Below, one piece after another: positions 36,229-47,120 of a stretch of DNA of 64,000 nt. The DNA is taken from the NCBI GenBank assembly GCA_001465935.1, contig LNKV01000014.1, forward strand, positions 62,001 through 126,000, given 5' to 3'. Under the pieces are notes generated by a model, which saw only the letters and a list, made by a program, of their open reading frames with translations, was not told where the DNA came from and made no database searches. The position numbers and the translations under genes are program-made. This stretch comes from Clarireedia homoeocarpa (taxonomy: Eukaryota > Ascomycota > Leotiomycetes > Helotiales > Rutstroemiaceae). Each line of letters begins with the position of its first letter. The first letter of the stretch is position 1.

Positions 36229-37876
36229 GTTATGAGCAACCAGCGCGAGAAGACAATTCTGTTCTGTTACATTTTCCTTCTACATACGATATATCCGCAC
36301 TAGGCTTCTTTAATTTCTGGATTGTCAATGATTACCTACGGGAATTCTTTCGACGATTAGATTCCTTTCATTTCAATCCAACTGGCATACGAGCTTTCTT
36401 TGTGCCTAGCATCGAATTATATTGCATACATTGCATGGTATGGCATTGTACATACACATAACGACATACAGCTATGCCTTACGAATAGGGGAAATATTCT
36501 CATACATGAGACGAAAGAAAGCTTATAATTCAAAATAATACATCTAGGAAGGGAAGAGAGGAGCATATCACCTTTCTGTATTTCCCCTCCACATTTATTT
36601 TTGTTTGGAAGGACCTTTTTACAAGTGGGTGGATGGGATGCATATATGGATTTGCATCTGGTCTTTACACATCCACTTGCATTAAATTGCATTGCATCGT
36701 ATTGCGTCATCATGGTATATGGAGTTTATTGTTTTTCTTGGGTGGTGGGGAGGAAGGAAGAGGCTTTGACTCAAATGGAACGCTACAGGATTGGGATTGG
36801 AGTTGAGGGTTTTTCATTTTCACCCTTTCTTATGGAAAGAGGATTCGGGAGCGGGATAGGTAGAAAGGGAAAGGGATGCAGGAAAAGGAAAGGGGAGAGA
36901 TGGGAATGTATACACATACAATACATACAATACATACAATACATACATACAATACATACAATACAATATACACATACGCACAGATATATGTAGTTTTATG
37001 AAGTGAATCGGCAGCTTTTTCTTCTCCTTCTCCTTCTTTTCGATAGCATAGTATATATAACTAGTATTGATTTAAAGATGGACAATAGACATGAACACAA
37101 GCGTGCGTGCGTGGTAGAGAAGATGGAATGAATGAATGGATATGGGAAATAAACGTTGGTTGGGTAAGTTATAAAGAAACTATAAAAAAAATAAAATCAT
37201 ATTCAAACAAAGTCCACATCACATTGGGAAATTTTTACAGTAGAAGGAGAATAATATAAGTTATAAGTTATAAAACGATTGTGAGTGGGCTTTCAACAAC
37301 AACAACAACAACAGCAGCAGCAGCAATATCTACAAAATATCCAGTCAGTCAGTCCTCTTTCCCCCCCCCCCCCCCCCCCCTCTACTATACTATACTATAC
37401 TATACTATACTATACTATACCCTCCCTCTTGAATAACCTAACTTACTTACTTTCCTTTCCCTTGCTTCCATCATCCATCATCCATATTCTCGGGGCTGCA
37501 AAAAAAAAAAAAAGTCGACTGATGTATATAAACATGATATAATATAATCTGAGCTTGGTTGCTGCAGGATTTGAATGAATGAATCGAATGAATCGAATGA
37601 ACTAAGGTAGACATTGACCTAAAAGTTATTAGTACTGTTTTTCCCCCAACAACATCAAAAGAAGAAAGAAAAAAAAAAAGAAAAGAAAAAAAAAGGAAGG
37701 TTATTTCATCGAATTCTCTCATCCTTCAACTGCTTAACCCCTCCTCCCCTCTCTCTGAAATAAACCCCTATTCCCCTTTATCTCCATCCCCATGATTTTC
37801 CTCAACTATTTCTCTTTCTCCTCCTTCCCTTTCCCCTCTGCTAAAACTCCATACTTTCCATCTAAACTCAAGAAGG

Positions 37877-37907
<31 letters not shown>

Positions 37908-37935
37908 AAGGGGGAGGGAAGAGAGAAAGAGAAAA
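36229..37935. other. Convergent gap, microsatellite-rich
   Basis: This is 1.7 kb between the phosphatase stop and the beta-glucosidase stop. Repeats: ATACA units (36909-36968), CAA/CAG (37291-37325), a C run (about 37361-37380), ACTAT pentamers (37383-37420), A runs at 37500 and 37670-37694, and a 29-base A run at 37877-37905. No gene is seen. Confidence 0.6.
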
Positions 37936-40900
37936 TCACTCACTATAATAAGGATTCGAAACCTGACAAGTCCCACTCGCACAACTGGTCGGTCCCGTCC
38001 AGCCACTCCCGCCACACTGTCCATAAAGCGACTGTTGCGCCCCGGGCGCCGAGCTCGTCGTCGTCACCACACTCGAAGTCGTCGTCGTACTCGTCCCTAC
38101 ACTCGAAGTCGTACTCGTGATCCCCCCCGTCGTCGAACTCGAACTCGAACTTCCTCCACCACCAGGCACACTGCCCCCCGTGACCGTCAAGCTACCCGTC
38201 AGTCTCAAATCCCTACTACTCGCGCCGACCCAGACGCCAAACGCGCCACTCGGCATGACCCAGCTCTGGGCGGCCGAATCCCAATAACTCAGGTCTTTCC
38301 TCCGGAGGGTGAACGTCAGGGATGTGCTGCCCGTCGGCTGGAGCGTGATTTTCTTGAACCCGCGTAATTGCCGGATGGGAGTGGACGATGCGATGGACGA
38401 GCTGCTGGGGAAGCCGATGTACAGTTGGGCGGTTTCGGCGCCGGCGACACTGCCGTTGTTGGTGAGGGTGATGCTGACGCTGGCGACGTTGTCGTATAAA
38501 CTTTGCGGGCCGCCCGGAGCTGGTGCGCTGGATCCAGGAGAGGTGGAAAGCACCGAGGTGGTTAAGCCCGAGTAGGCAAACGTCGTATAGCTCAACCCAT
38601 AACCGAATTCATAACGGGGAGTAATGCCCTGTTTATCGAACCAGCGGTAATCGATGAACAAGCCCTCGGAATAAGAGTCGTCGCCCGAGGCGATCTTGGT
38701 AGGGTAGTCGGAGAGGGATTTGGCGATGGAGTAGGGGAGTTTGCCCGAGGGGGAGACGCTGCCGTAGAGGACGTCGACGAGGGCGGAGCCGGATTCTTGG
38801 CCGGGAAGGGAGGCCCAGACGACGGCGACGACGGTGGGGAGGGCGAGGATGGATTCGAGGACGAGGGGGCCGACACTGTGGATTACAACGATGGTTTTTT
38901 TGTTGACGGCGGCGACGGCGGATACGACTGCGGTATAGTGTTAGGACTGGGTTGGTTTTGGTTTTGTGAAGGGGGGGGGGGAGATGAGTGTGGGAAAGGT
39001 GAAATGTGATGGACAAGAAGGATGTATGTAGTATGAGTGTGTGAACAGAGCCGCAACAAGCAACGTGCAGCTATAACCAATTGAAAGTCCACTTACGAGC
39101 ATTCCCGTTATGCCACGGATCAAGATTAATCCTATCACCAGCAACACCTTCAACCTAGATATAGCGATCACCAAGTCAACACGTCTCATTCCTCCAACTA
39201 TACATACGTTTAAAAAAGAAGCAAAACTTACAGTGATATATCCCTCACCCGAATCCGAGTTAATAAAAACAATCGCCGTCGCAGCTGCACTCGCAGCTGA
39301 CGCGCCTGCACTCGTAGAATCCGTACCCGAAAGCGTCACCGTGGTTCCATCAGCAGCAGCCTGCGATTTAATCGCGTCGTACGGCGACGTCAAGTACGGG
39401 AAATCAGCTGTTCCTGAGCCCCAACCCTGTGTTTCTTATTGTCAGTACTCTGCATAACACACTATGTATGTCTACATCTCAATCCACCGTATCCCCCGCA
39501 CCCAAAAAAAAAAAAGCGCAGAACCAACAGCAAAAAAAGAACAAGGAAAAACAACACACCATAGCCAAAGTCCCCTGATCACATCCCCTATCCGTACACG
39601 CATTCGGCCCACTCGGATTCGTCACTGCATCGAGTCCCACGACCGCCAAACTCGCCGGTTTCTTCAACGGCAACGCATTATTCGTATTCTTCAGCAACAC
39701 AATACCATCACGGGCGACAGCTCTCGCAACAGTTTTATGCGAGCCCTGCACGTTGGGACCGCCGACGCCGCCGTTCCACGACGTCCATCCGCTTACGGAC
39801 GGATAATTGGTGTCTTGGCCGAGGAAGTACCAGGAGGCGAGAATGCGGCGCGCCATGTCGTCGAGACGGCTTTGGGGGACTTGCCCGCTGGGAAGGGGAA
39901 ATGGGGGTTAGTGTGGGGAGTTGAAGAGGGGGGGGGTGGTGGGGAAGAGAGAAGGGAGAGGGGGACGGAGAGGGAGAGGGGGACGGAGAGGGAGGGAGAA
40001 GACGTACGAGCTGACGGCATTGAGAAGATTAGTTCCCCAGAGGAAATTGTTATCTCCGAAGTTATCACCCGGCATCGTCATATCCTAAAATTTCCATCTA
40101 TCAACTCTTACCCACCACAATCGACAGTAAAACCACCTACCAAACCCGCATTCGCACTCCCAACAGTAGTATGCTGAGCCGCCCAGTCTGTAAAAGTTTT
40201 ATCATCAGCTCGCCTTCTTTTTCTCCTCGTAACATAAGAAACAGGCGATAATCAATCAATATACATACCACTAACAACGTAACCCTGGAAATCCAACTCA
40301 TTCTTCAACAGAGTCGTAAGTAAAGCCTGATTCTCACAAGACCATGTGGTGTTGAATTTATTATATGAACACATGACCGAGGTGACATTTGCTTTGACTG
40401 CTTCGGCGAATGGCCAGAGGTAAAGCTGGATTGCATCAATTTCTGCTGTTAAAAACATGGAATTTTTTGTTTATAGGTGGTACATACCTCGTGAGTGGTT
40501 CTATCGTTGATATTTGCGCTCATGGTATTTCGATTGAGTTCTTGTTCGTTGCCGACTGTGTATTTGCTATCAGATTTGACTCCTACTCTGTTTTATATCA
40601 TCATATCATCAATGAATTGACTTACGGTAGTGTTTTGCGCATGCCTGAACGCCTGCTGCTTGCATACCATTGACTGTCTGAACTTGAAGTTAATGATTGA
40701 TTCCAATCAAGAAATCAACAGCCCAAGCGGTCGAGGAAGAGACAACCTACATTTCTCATCGCTTCGCCAGAGAGGTAAGGATCATTGGAGAACCCCTCCC
40801 AGTTTCGTCCAGCCTACAACAAGTCAATTCAATCGTCGTTCTCCAGAGAATCGTTCATCAACAAACCACAGGAATCTTCCCCAGAGGACCAGCAACCGGC

Positions 40901-41385
40901 CCCAATTGATTGTGAACACCCAAAGCCTTCGATTCCTGACCTAGAAAACGACTTCAATAAACATCATCCTGTACCACGGGGAAAGACTTACCTATCGCGT
41001 ATCCACGAGCATACATCAAGCTTGTATCCCACGTACTACCCGTTGTGATTCCAGCCGGAAAAGCGGTGACTTGTTGAGCATATCGCACTCTTTTTCAAGG
41101 TTACCACTTTGCTTTTTCTGAATCGAGTATTTTTTTCAGAACTTACCCTAATGGTCCATCTTGAAGACAGAACTGAGGCCAGCCAATCGACGAGATAGCC
41201 GCAGTATTCCCTACGCAAGGACCCTTCTCCCATCCTACACCAGTGACGAGAGTAACTTTATTGGCATTTGTGAGCTTTGCTAATGCTGCTGTAGCTTTAG
41301 CATATGCAGCAACCCAGTCACCGTCACCTTGGGCGGCGGAGGCCGTCGTCACGAGGACTGAAAGAATGGGCAAAATGAGATACAT
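37936..41385 (-). CDS. Secreted GH3 beta-glucosidase with C-terminal, apparently truncated CBM1
   Basis: This is an extracellular beta-glucosidase of plant cell-wall breakdown. Thirteen exons: 41147-41385, 40992-41089, 40867-40940, 40751-40813, 40626-40677, 40488-40555, 40269-40425, 40141-40187, 40008-40084, 39560-39887, 39232-39426, 39097-39154 and 37936-38927, all in phase, 815 aa. A signal peptide is clear (MYLILPILSVLVTTASAAQG). GH3 marks: GPLGKIPVAGRNWEGFSNDP, AKHYLGNEQE, and the nucleophile Asp251 in GYVVSDW, its codon split by intron 7. A (beta/alpha) C-domain and a fibronectin-III-like part (GFKKITLQPTGS) follow, then a Ser/Thr linker. Residues 784-815 form a CBM1 (YGQCGGSGWTGPTSC) with Cys790, 801 and 806, ending NPYYSE then TGA, where the usual end is YYSQC plus one residue. 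Thus the fourth cysteine is missing unless another splice exists. The exon 3 end is chosen from homology. Confidence 0.92.
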
Positions 41386-42041
41386 TTTGCCTCTATAGGA
41401 GATCAAATTGGGTCGGAAAAGGTGATGAGAATAAGAAAGGAAAACACGCCCATGACTGGAAGGATAAGGACACCTTTATTTGAAAACGAGCAAGTTTCTT
41501 TGGCTGAATGAAGCAATCTAAACTCATTCTCGGTGGAGGCAATTCTTCACGGCTCTACCAGTAGCAGGAAGCCTAAATGCATACATTGTACATTCCGTGC
41601 TCACTGTAGATCATTTGCACCTCACATGATGATCATGTAAATTGCGTTAATGTCAGATGAAGGAGCTAACGGCATCAAGGGCCACTTAACTAAATATCAC
41701 TGACTACATAAAAGCAGGGGAAAGTACTTAGACTTATGTACATCTCACAACAAAAACAGTGCTTGAACCCCGCATTGCAGCGTTTCGATTAGATAAATGG
41801 GGAACCAGATTGGCTGGGCTCGCATCTCGCCAACTTTGCGACTTTAGCATAAATACCCTACAAGTTACTATACATATTGCTGCCGGACCGACTTTTCCGA
41901 GTATATTTGGTAAAAAGGCATTTATCGGATCATGAGAATCACGCACTGCGGCGTACAATTTTCCAAAATGCTTGGGTCTGAGTAACCCACCTACAAGTTT
42001 TAGCTTCAAGCTACTCTTTCATCTTCCTCTGCTTTCACACT
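41386..42041. promoter_or_regulatory. Beta-glucosidase promoter and oxygenase 3' region
   Basis: This is 656 bases upstream of the minus-strand glucosidase start. A GGCTGA at 41512-41517 fits the XlnR/Xyr1 pattern GGCTRR, and GTGGAG at 41533-41538 fits the CreA pattern SYGGRG. Both consensus sites are short and expected by chance, so they are suggestive only for carbon control of a cellulolytic gene. Confidence 0.35.
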
Positions 42042-43621
42042 TCATTTTGCATCCACGTCGTATAACACGTCCGTTCTGATGACATATTTTGCTGACGGTT
42101 TGGAGCCCTTTCGAACTCCTGTTCCCTCATGGAGCAGGCTCCCTTCAGTTTCGCCATGGGGAAACATTGCCACACTGCCTTGGATCGGCTTTACAGGATA
42201 TGCGTTCATACTTCCCTCTTTCGCACTTGGCAGGAAGAAGGTTGTTTCTCCCGCATCGAATTCATCATTCAGGTAGATTAAAAAGGTGAAAAGAGATGAT
42301 TGTTTTGCTTCAGGAGGCGACGAATCATAGATGTATGTGTCGTTTGTAGGGTTAATTCCAGAAGGAGGCCAAGCGCCATCTGTACCAAATTATTGTCAGC
42401 ACTGTTCTATCCCGGAGAGAAGTGACTGATGATTTACCGATATGAGCCCGATATTCCGCCCCTGGAACATACCGATAGACGCGGAATCTTCTGTTGAGGC
42501 CTCTGACCTGCTTTCCATGCATCTGAGTCGGAACAAACTCTTTGACTCTGTCCCACAACCCATCACAGAAGGCATTATCGACAATCCAGTAGAAGTTGTG
42601 GGCTAGAATACTGTTCTCTTCTCCCTCGGCACGTATTGGTGCATCAGGTGTGAAATCCATCGTCTCACCCGCCGCAATAATTCTAACACATTCTTCGGGA
42701 GATAGAACGTCTTTAAGTAGGTGTAGGTTTGGTACAATTGGGTGGGTATGATGTGTGGTTCGAGGTGCTGTCGCGTCTAACGGTATGGCATTATCCTTAG
42801 ATGCCCAGAGGATGGCAGGGTGAAGGTTTGGAGGCTTCCTTTGTAGGCCCGGGGTTGTCTCTATCACCCGGAACTCGGATCGAACATCATCTGGCAGAGA
42901 TTTAAGTATGCTTTTGTCGAGAACAGATTCGTATGTTCGTCGGCTAGGCACATTGCCGTCTCTTAGGTTCCATGCTTTCCTTGGCACAATTGGACCTACA
43001 GTACTAAGATCCTCTTCCATCGAGTAGTCTACGGGTCCGGTAACTCGCAGAATAGCATCTAGTACAACTAGCAATTGCTCCTCCTTTTTTGTTCGCTTCG
43101 CTCCTGCATCCTCGATCTGTTCGGCCAAACCGCTAACCACGTCCAAATCTCGAACCCATCGACAAAGTGCACCTAGCTTGGGCTTCTGCTCTCGAATTCG
43201 CATTTCCGCAAGTAAAATCCTAGCTTCTGTATATCCTTCATCGGCAATTGCACCACTGATGCGAGCCGTAAGGTTTGTGTCGACTAAAGCAGAATTAGTG
43301 CTTGTTTATTGGTGCGTGATGAAGTGATAAGAAGGTACCAGAAGCATTGAAGCCGGTTGTACAAGCCTGGCGGAAATCAAACACTGCCGTACGTAGTTCC
43401 TTGCAAGCTTTTGATTTGATTAAGGCAGGATTTTGTGCCAATGTATTCAGGGTGTCTGCAGATATTTCGAGGTCCTCATCGGCGATTAATAGATCATGCA
43501 GTGTCTTTGTGTCTGTCGTCGTCTCCGGTGGTGGAGTGATGATGCTGGAGCTTTTGACCTTTTTGGCATTCCTTTCAATCGGCAGGCTCTGCTGCTTTCT
43601 CTTCGCTTTCGATTTCGCCAT
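42042..43621 (-). CDS. 2-oxoglutarate/Fe(II) dioxygenase, prolyl 4-hydroxylase type
   Basis: This is an Fe(II)- and 2-oxoglutarate-dependent oxygenase with a P4Hc-type domain. The substrate is unknown; the family hydroxylates prolyl residues in some proteins. Exons 43339-43621, 42438-43283 and 42042-42379 give 488 aa. The domain is at the C-terminus. An N-terminal half-sandwich begins near NLHLLKDVLSPEECVRIIAA, then VYRYVPGAEYRAHID gives iron ligands His375 and Asp377, whose codon is split by the second intron. The distal ligand is His460 (SLLHEG), followed by KYVIRTDVLY with Arg478, a likely 2-oxoglutarate anchor. The first ~30 residues are Lys/Arg-rich (AKSKAKRKQQ, NAKKVK) like a nuclear localisation signal. 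I see no signal peptide, so a collagen-type ER role is unlikely. Confidence 0.9.
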
Positions 43622-45014
43622 GGTTATAATGTTGTCTTGTCCAAAAATAATTTGATGTGCAAGATATCTTCACGATACATTGAAATTGTATATTGCCTGT
43701 TCTTACCGCCTTTGACTTTTAGTTCCTCGCCACCCCGCACTTATTATCTGGAATCCACACACAGCGGCGACCAATCACACAAATATCAAATATCGGGACA
43801 TTCTCCTCATTTAGCAATGTTTGCATGGCGGCGACACTCATGATAAGCAGAAAAAGAAAAAGAAAAAGAAAAAGAAAAAGGTGGTAAAGTGCACCTATGT
43901 TTATTTCGCTCCATTGTATTCACAACAACAGCTCTTCTCCTGCTGAAGCCGAGGAGACACTCTTTTCTTACTATCAAAAGCACTTCCGAGCGCAAAGACT
44001 TCGACTCTCACTACTGATATTATGAGTCGTGCTCTGCTGCGTCCTACTATGTGAAATCCTTGGGTATATAGGATTCATATCGAACCACTACTTAGCCAAC
44101 CCCCCTTATCTTAGTAAGGCGTTAAGGACTGTTCACATACAGTGCAAGATACCATTACCCCCTGGACCTTGCTCAGTTTCTTCCAGACTCGAGTAGACTT
44201 ACCTCTTGTACTCTACTACAGGAGGTGGCTGCGTGTGTGTTCTCCCTCTGTGTGCCTCAAGTGAGGTACCCTAGTATGCTAGGGATAGGAGGTCTCTAGC
44301 CTAGTTGCTTCTACTCCCGCCCAACAAGAGGGTCTCAAACCTGCATGCATATCACGAATCTTTTCATCGCGGTATAATAGTCCGAATGAGGTTTTGCTCC
44401 CACTTAAGCTTGAATGCTAAGACGCGTTCAAAAGTTTCAAACGTTCTCTTAGTTGATAGCTGTTAAAGGAATTTCTGCCTGCTAGATTCGCACAGCACAA
44501 CTGAACACAACAGTTCCTGGCGCATGTCGCCAGTCAGCACAGGTATCACTTGTCGAATATACCAGCCACTAATCTATTTGGTATCTTCACTTTAGTAAGC
44601 TGGCTTTAGTAGTGCAGCCAAGGGGGCAGCCACATCTCCAGGTTTTTAGCGAATTGGTATGCGATCTATACACCCATGCGTATGCAGATAGTATGCACGA
44701 TGTGAGGCTTGTCCTCGAAATATGCAAGATGTATGGATTGACCATGTAGCAACCGAGGACTTTCTTTGTATTCCCCGAGACCGTGGCCTGCTTACGCTTC
44801 GGGGGCAACCACAAGGCCCCTCAAACCTATCTGACTTGTCAATTCGAGCCCCTCACCAGGCTTTTGCCAATAGCTCTGCATGCACAACAGAATCGCTTAT
44901 TTAGATGGCACAATGTTGGCGGGGGTTTTCCTCCTGCTATATAAGGAACACAATTGTCCCCCAGAAACCTTTCTCTATCTCTTAAGTATCTTTCTAAGTT
45001 CTAAGTAAAACATC
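43622..45014. other. Divergent gap between oxygenase and pathogen-related-like gene
   Basis: This is 1.4 kb between two divergent starts. An (AAAAAG)n repeat lies at about 43849-43878. The rest (44040-44950) is not simple sequence but has no sustained open frame. A short conceptual frame on the minus strand (44587-44814) has no secure match. A TATATAAGG-like box near 44938-44946 lies about 70 bases before the downstream ATG and may be its TATA box. Confidence 0.5.
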
Positions 45015-46018
45015 ATGGCATCGGCAGACGTAGAAGCACCACCAGCAGACCCGACTGCAGGTCTTCCCGACTATCTTCTAGATCCTAATGCAGTAATGAA
45101 AGATCTCGATGCCAAATGGCGATACAACCAACCACCTGACTACACAAACACCAGAAAAGTCTACGCCCAAAGTACGTAATCTCCCATTACCCTCCACAAC
45201 AGCAGTCGAAAAGAACTCCAACAGCTAATCCTCCAATCCTCCAATCCAGCCAAAACTCAAAACCACACCTTCGCCAGCCTCCCCTCCCTCGTCGAAAACC
45301 TCGTCAAAAACTGGGAAGTCGAAGCCTCCTTCAAAACCGATATCAGCGACTGGCGGACCATCGACCACCCAAACTTCAGTTTCTCCATCAACGGCGGCAA
45401 ACCCGTCAGCGGCGAATACATGTTGAAAGTCGGGACATATAATGCGATTCTGCCGAAAAGCGAGTACTACGACAACGAGCGGTCAGACTTCTCGTCGAGC
45501 CATAAGACATTTAAGAGGATGATGCCGACATTTGCGTGGGAGGTGTTGGAGGTTTATAGTGGGCCGCCAGTGGTGAGCTTTAAATGGAGACATTGGGGAG
45601 TTATGAAGAATGATTATGTAGGGGTCAATGAGTATGTCTTTCCCTCTTTCTCCCATCCTGTATTCCACCCCAAAACTAATCTCCCTTTTTCCCCTCCAGC
45701 AAAAACGAAAAAGTTCACATCGCCGCCCACAACCTCCCCATCGATATCCAAGGCATAGCCATCGCACGCGTCGACGCATCCGTCCGCATGCAAGCCGTCG
45801 AGATCTTCTACGACCCAGCCGAGATGTTCCGCCAAATCGCGCAGAAGGGGAATATCACTAAAACTCCGCTGCCAAAGGAGGATGACGACGACACCGCCGC
45901 CGGGATCGATATGACGACGAGGTTACATGGAGAAGGGTATGCGGCGGAGGCGTCGGCGACGGCGACGGCGGGGAGTTGTCCGTTTGTTGGGAGGGGGAGG
46001 GAGGAGAATGGGGAGTAA
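45015..46018 (+). CDS. Pathogen-related-like protein (plant PRP / SnoaL-like fold)
   Basis: The protein resembles a family shared by plants and many fungi named after a barley pathogen-related protein; biochemical function is not established. Exons 45015-45171, 45250-45631 and 45700-46018 give 285 aa; introns are 78 and 68 bases and keep frame (A|CC and GA|C). Family blocks are strong: LVENLVKNWEVEAS, DWRTIDH, SSHKTFKRMMPTFAWEVLEV, YSGPPVVSFKWRHWG, and LPIDIQGIAIARV. The typical AEMFRQIA helix follows near residue 220. The N-terminus (GLPDYLLDPNAVMKDLDAKW) is also usual. The last ~50 residues are Ala/Gly/acidic-rich and variable. No signal peptide is seen, so a cytosolic protein is expected. 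Codon use in exon 3 turns to G/C-ending codons in the variable tail. Confidence 0.88.
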
Positions 46019-46085
46019 TTAAGTAATTTCGGGGATGAAAAGGGGAGGAGAGGAGGATCCAAGTTGGGAGAAGGAGGGAGAGAGC

Positions 46086-46087
46086 GA

Positions 46088-46134
<47 letters not shown>
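46086..46134. repeat. (GAAA)n microsatellite
   Basis: About twelve perfect GAAA units. A similar tract sits at 51177-51218 in the gap before the permease. Confidence 0.9.
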
Positions 46135-47030
46135 GGATAGGAATAGTTCACTCAGATGTCAGCATTAGTTAGTTAGTTAGTTAATACAGTCCATCTGAGT
46201 CCAAACGAGAATATGAAAATAAAAAAACTCAACTTGGAAAGATGTCCATCTATAAATTAGATCTGCAACAGCACAGCAAGTTTCCATTGTGATATTTATT
46301 TATTTATTCAATGCCAACAGCAGAATAATCCAAACACACACAATCCACCCACCCACCCACCCATCCATCCATCCATCCCAACAGTAACTTACTGTACCTT
46401 AACTTAGGAAAATGGGTTCCAAAAAAAAAACCCCAGCGTATGTATATATATATAGCCACCATGCATACAGCAGACATTTATTTTCATTGTAACTTAACCA
46501 CGCCGAATAACAACCGAATATCAACCGAATCAATCTAGTACTATACGTATAAGTTAGTTAAGTTAGTTACAGTACCATTCATTCATTCATTCATTCGTGG
46601 TATATAAAACCAAAAAAAAAAAAGTCTGTTGTTGTTGTAGTAGGTAAAAAACAAACTACAGTAAGTTGCAACCAGTTCCTTGAATCCAAAGTGTGAATTC
46701 GACAGATATATCAATCACAAGTTTCTTTTTAGAGCCGAAAAAAGAATCTAAATGAAGTTGGAAGAAAGAAAGAAAGAAAATCGTTATTTACTTTTTCCAT
46801 CCAAGCCATGCCATAACATAACATCCCGTCAAACGTCCAGTTTTCCGCCTGTCTAGCTTCATGATCACATAACATCCGTCACACACACACACACACACAC
46901 ACTATATTTACTCCATCCCTCCAATGACCTTCTTATTGCAGCGCTACAAAAGCCATGCCCATGCAGACTACCACACAATTCCAAACAAAACTCCCGCACC
47001 GGAAGCATCACCACACCCCATCACTCTCAA

Positions 47031-47085
<55 letters not shown>
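47031..47085. repeat. (CTCACT)n hexamer repeat
   Basis: Nine or so CTCACT units end about 35 bases downstream of the SEY1 stop, in the probable 3' untranslated region of that minus-strand gene. Confidence 0.9.
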
Positions 47086-47086
<1 letters not shown>

Positions 47087-47120
47087 CATCCCCCACCACC
47101 AAGAACCAAAAGCCTCCTCT

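Larger units (their letters stand above)
46019..47120. other. Convergent gap with simple repeats
   Basis: This is 1.1 kb between the pathogen-related-like stop and the SEY1 stop. It is mainly AT-rich with GAAA (46086-46134), GTTA (46166-46182), CACC/CATC (46346-46378), ATTC (46577-46596), AC (46879-46900) and CTCACT repeats. No gene is seen. Confidence 0.65.

Noticed and set aside
38930..39093. Extra exon candidates inside the 169-base intron of the glucosidase
   Set aside because: The flanking exons already join in phase to give the continuous GH3 sequence GNA-L-VSAVAAVN, so the intron (with its C run) is simply longer than usual.
44587..44814. Short minus-strand frame containing SLKTWRC, slightly like copia pol
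   Set aside because: The resemblance is a few residues only, neighbouring frames are full of stops, and no terminal repeats or integrase/RT motifs were found.
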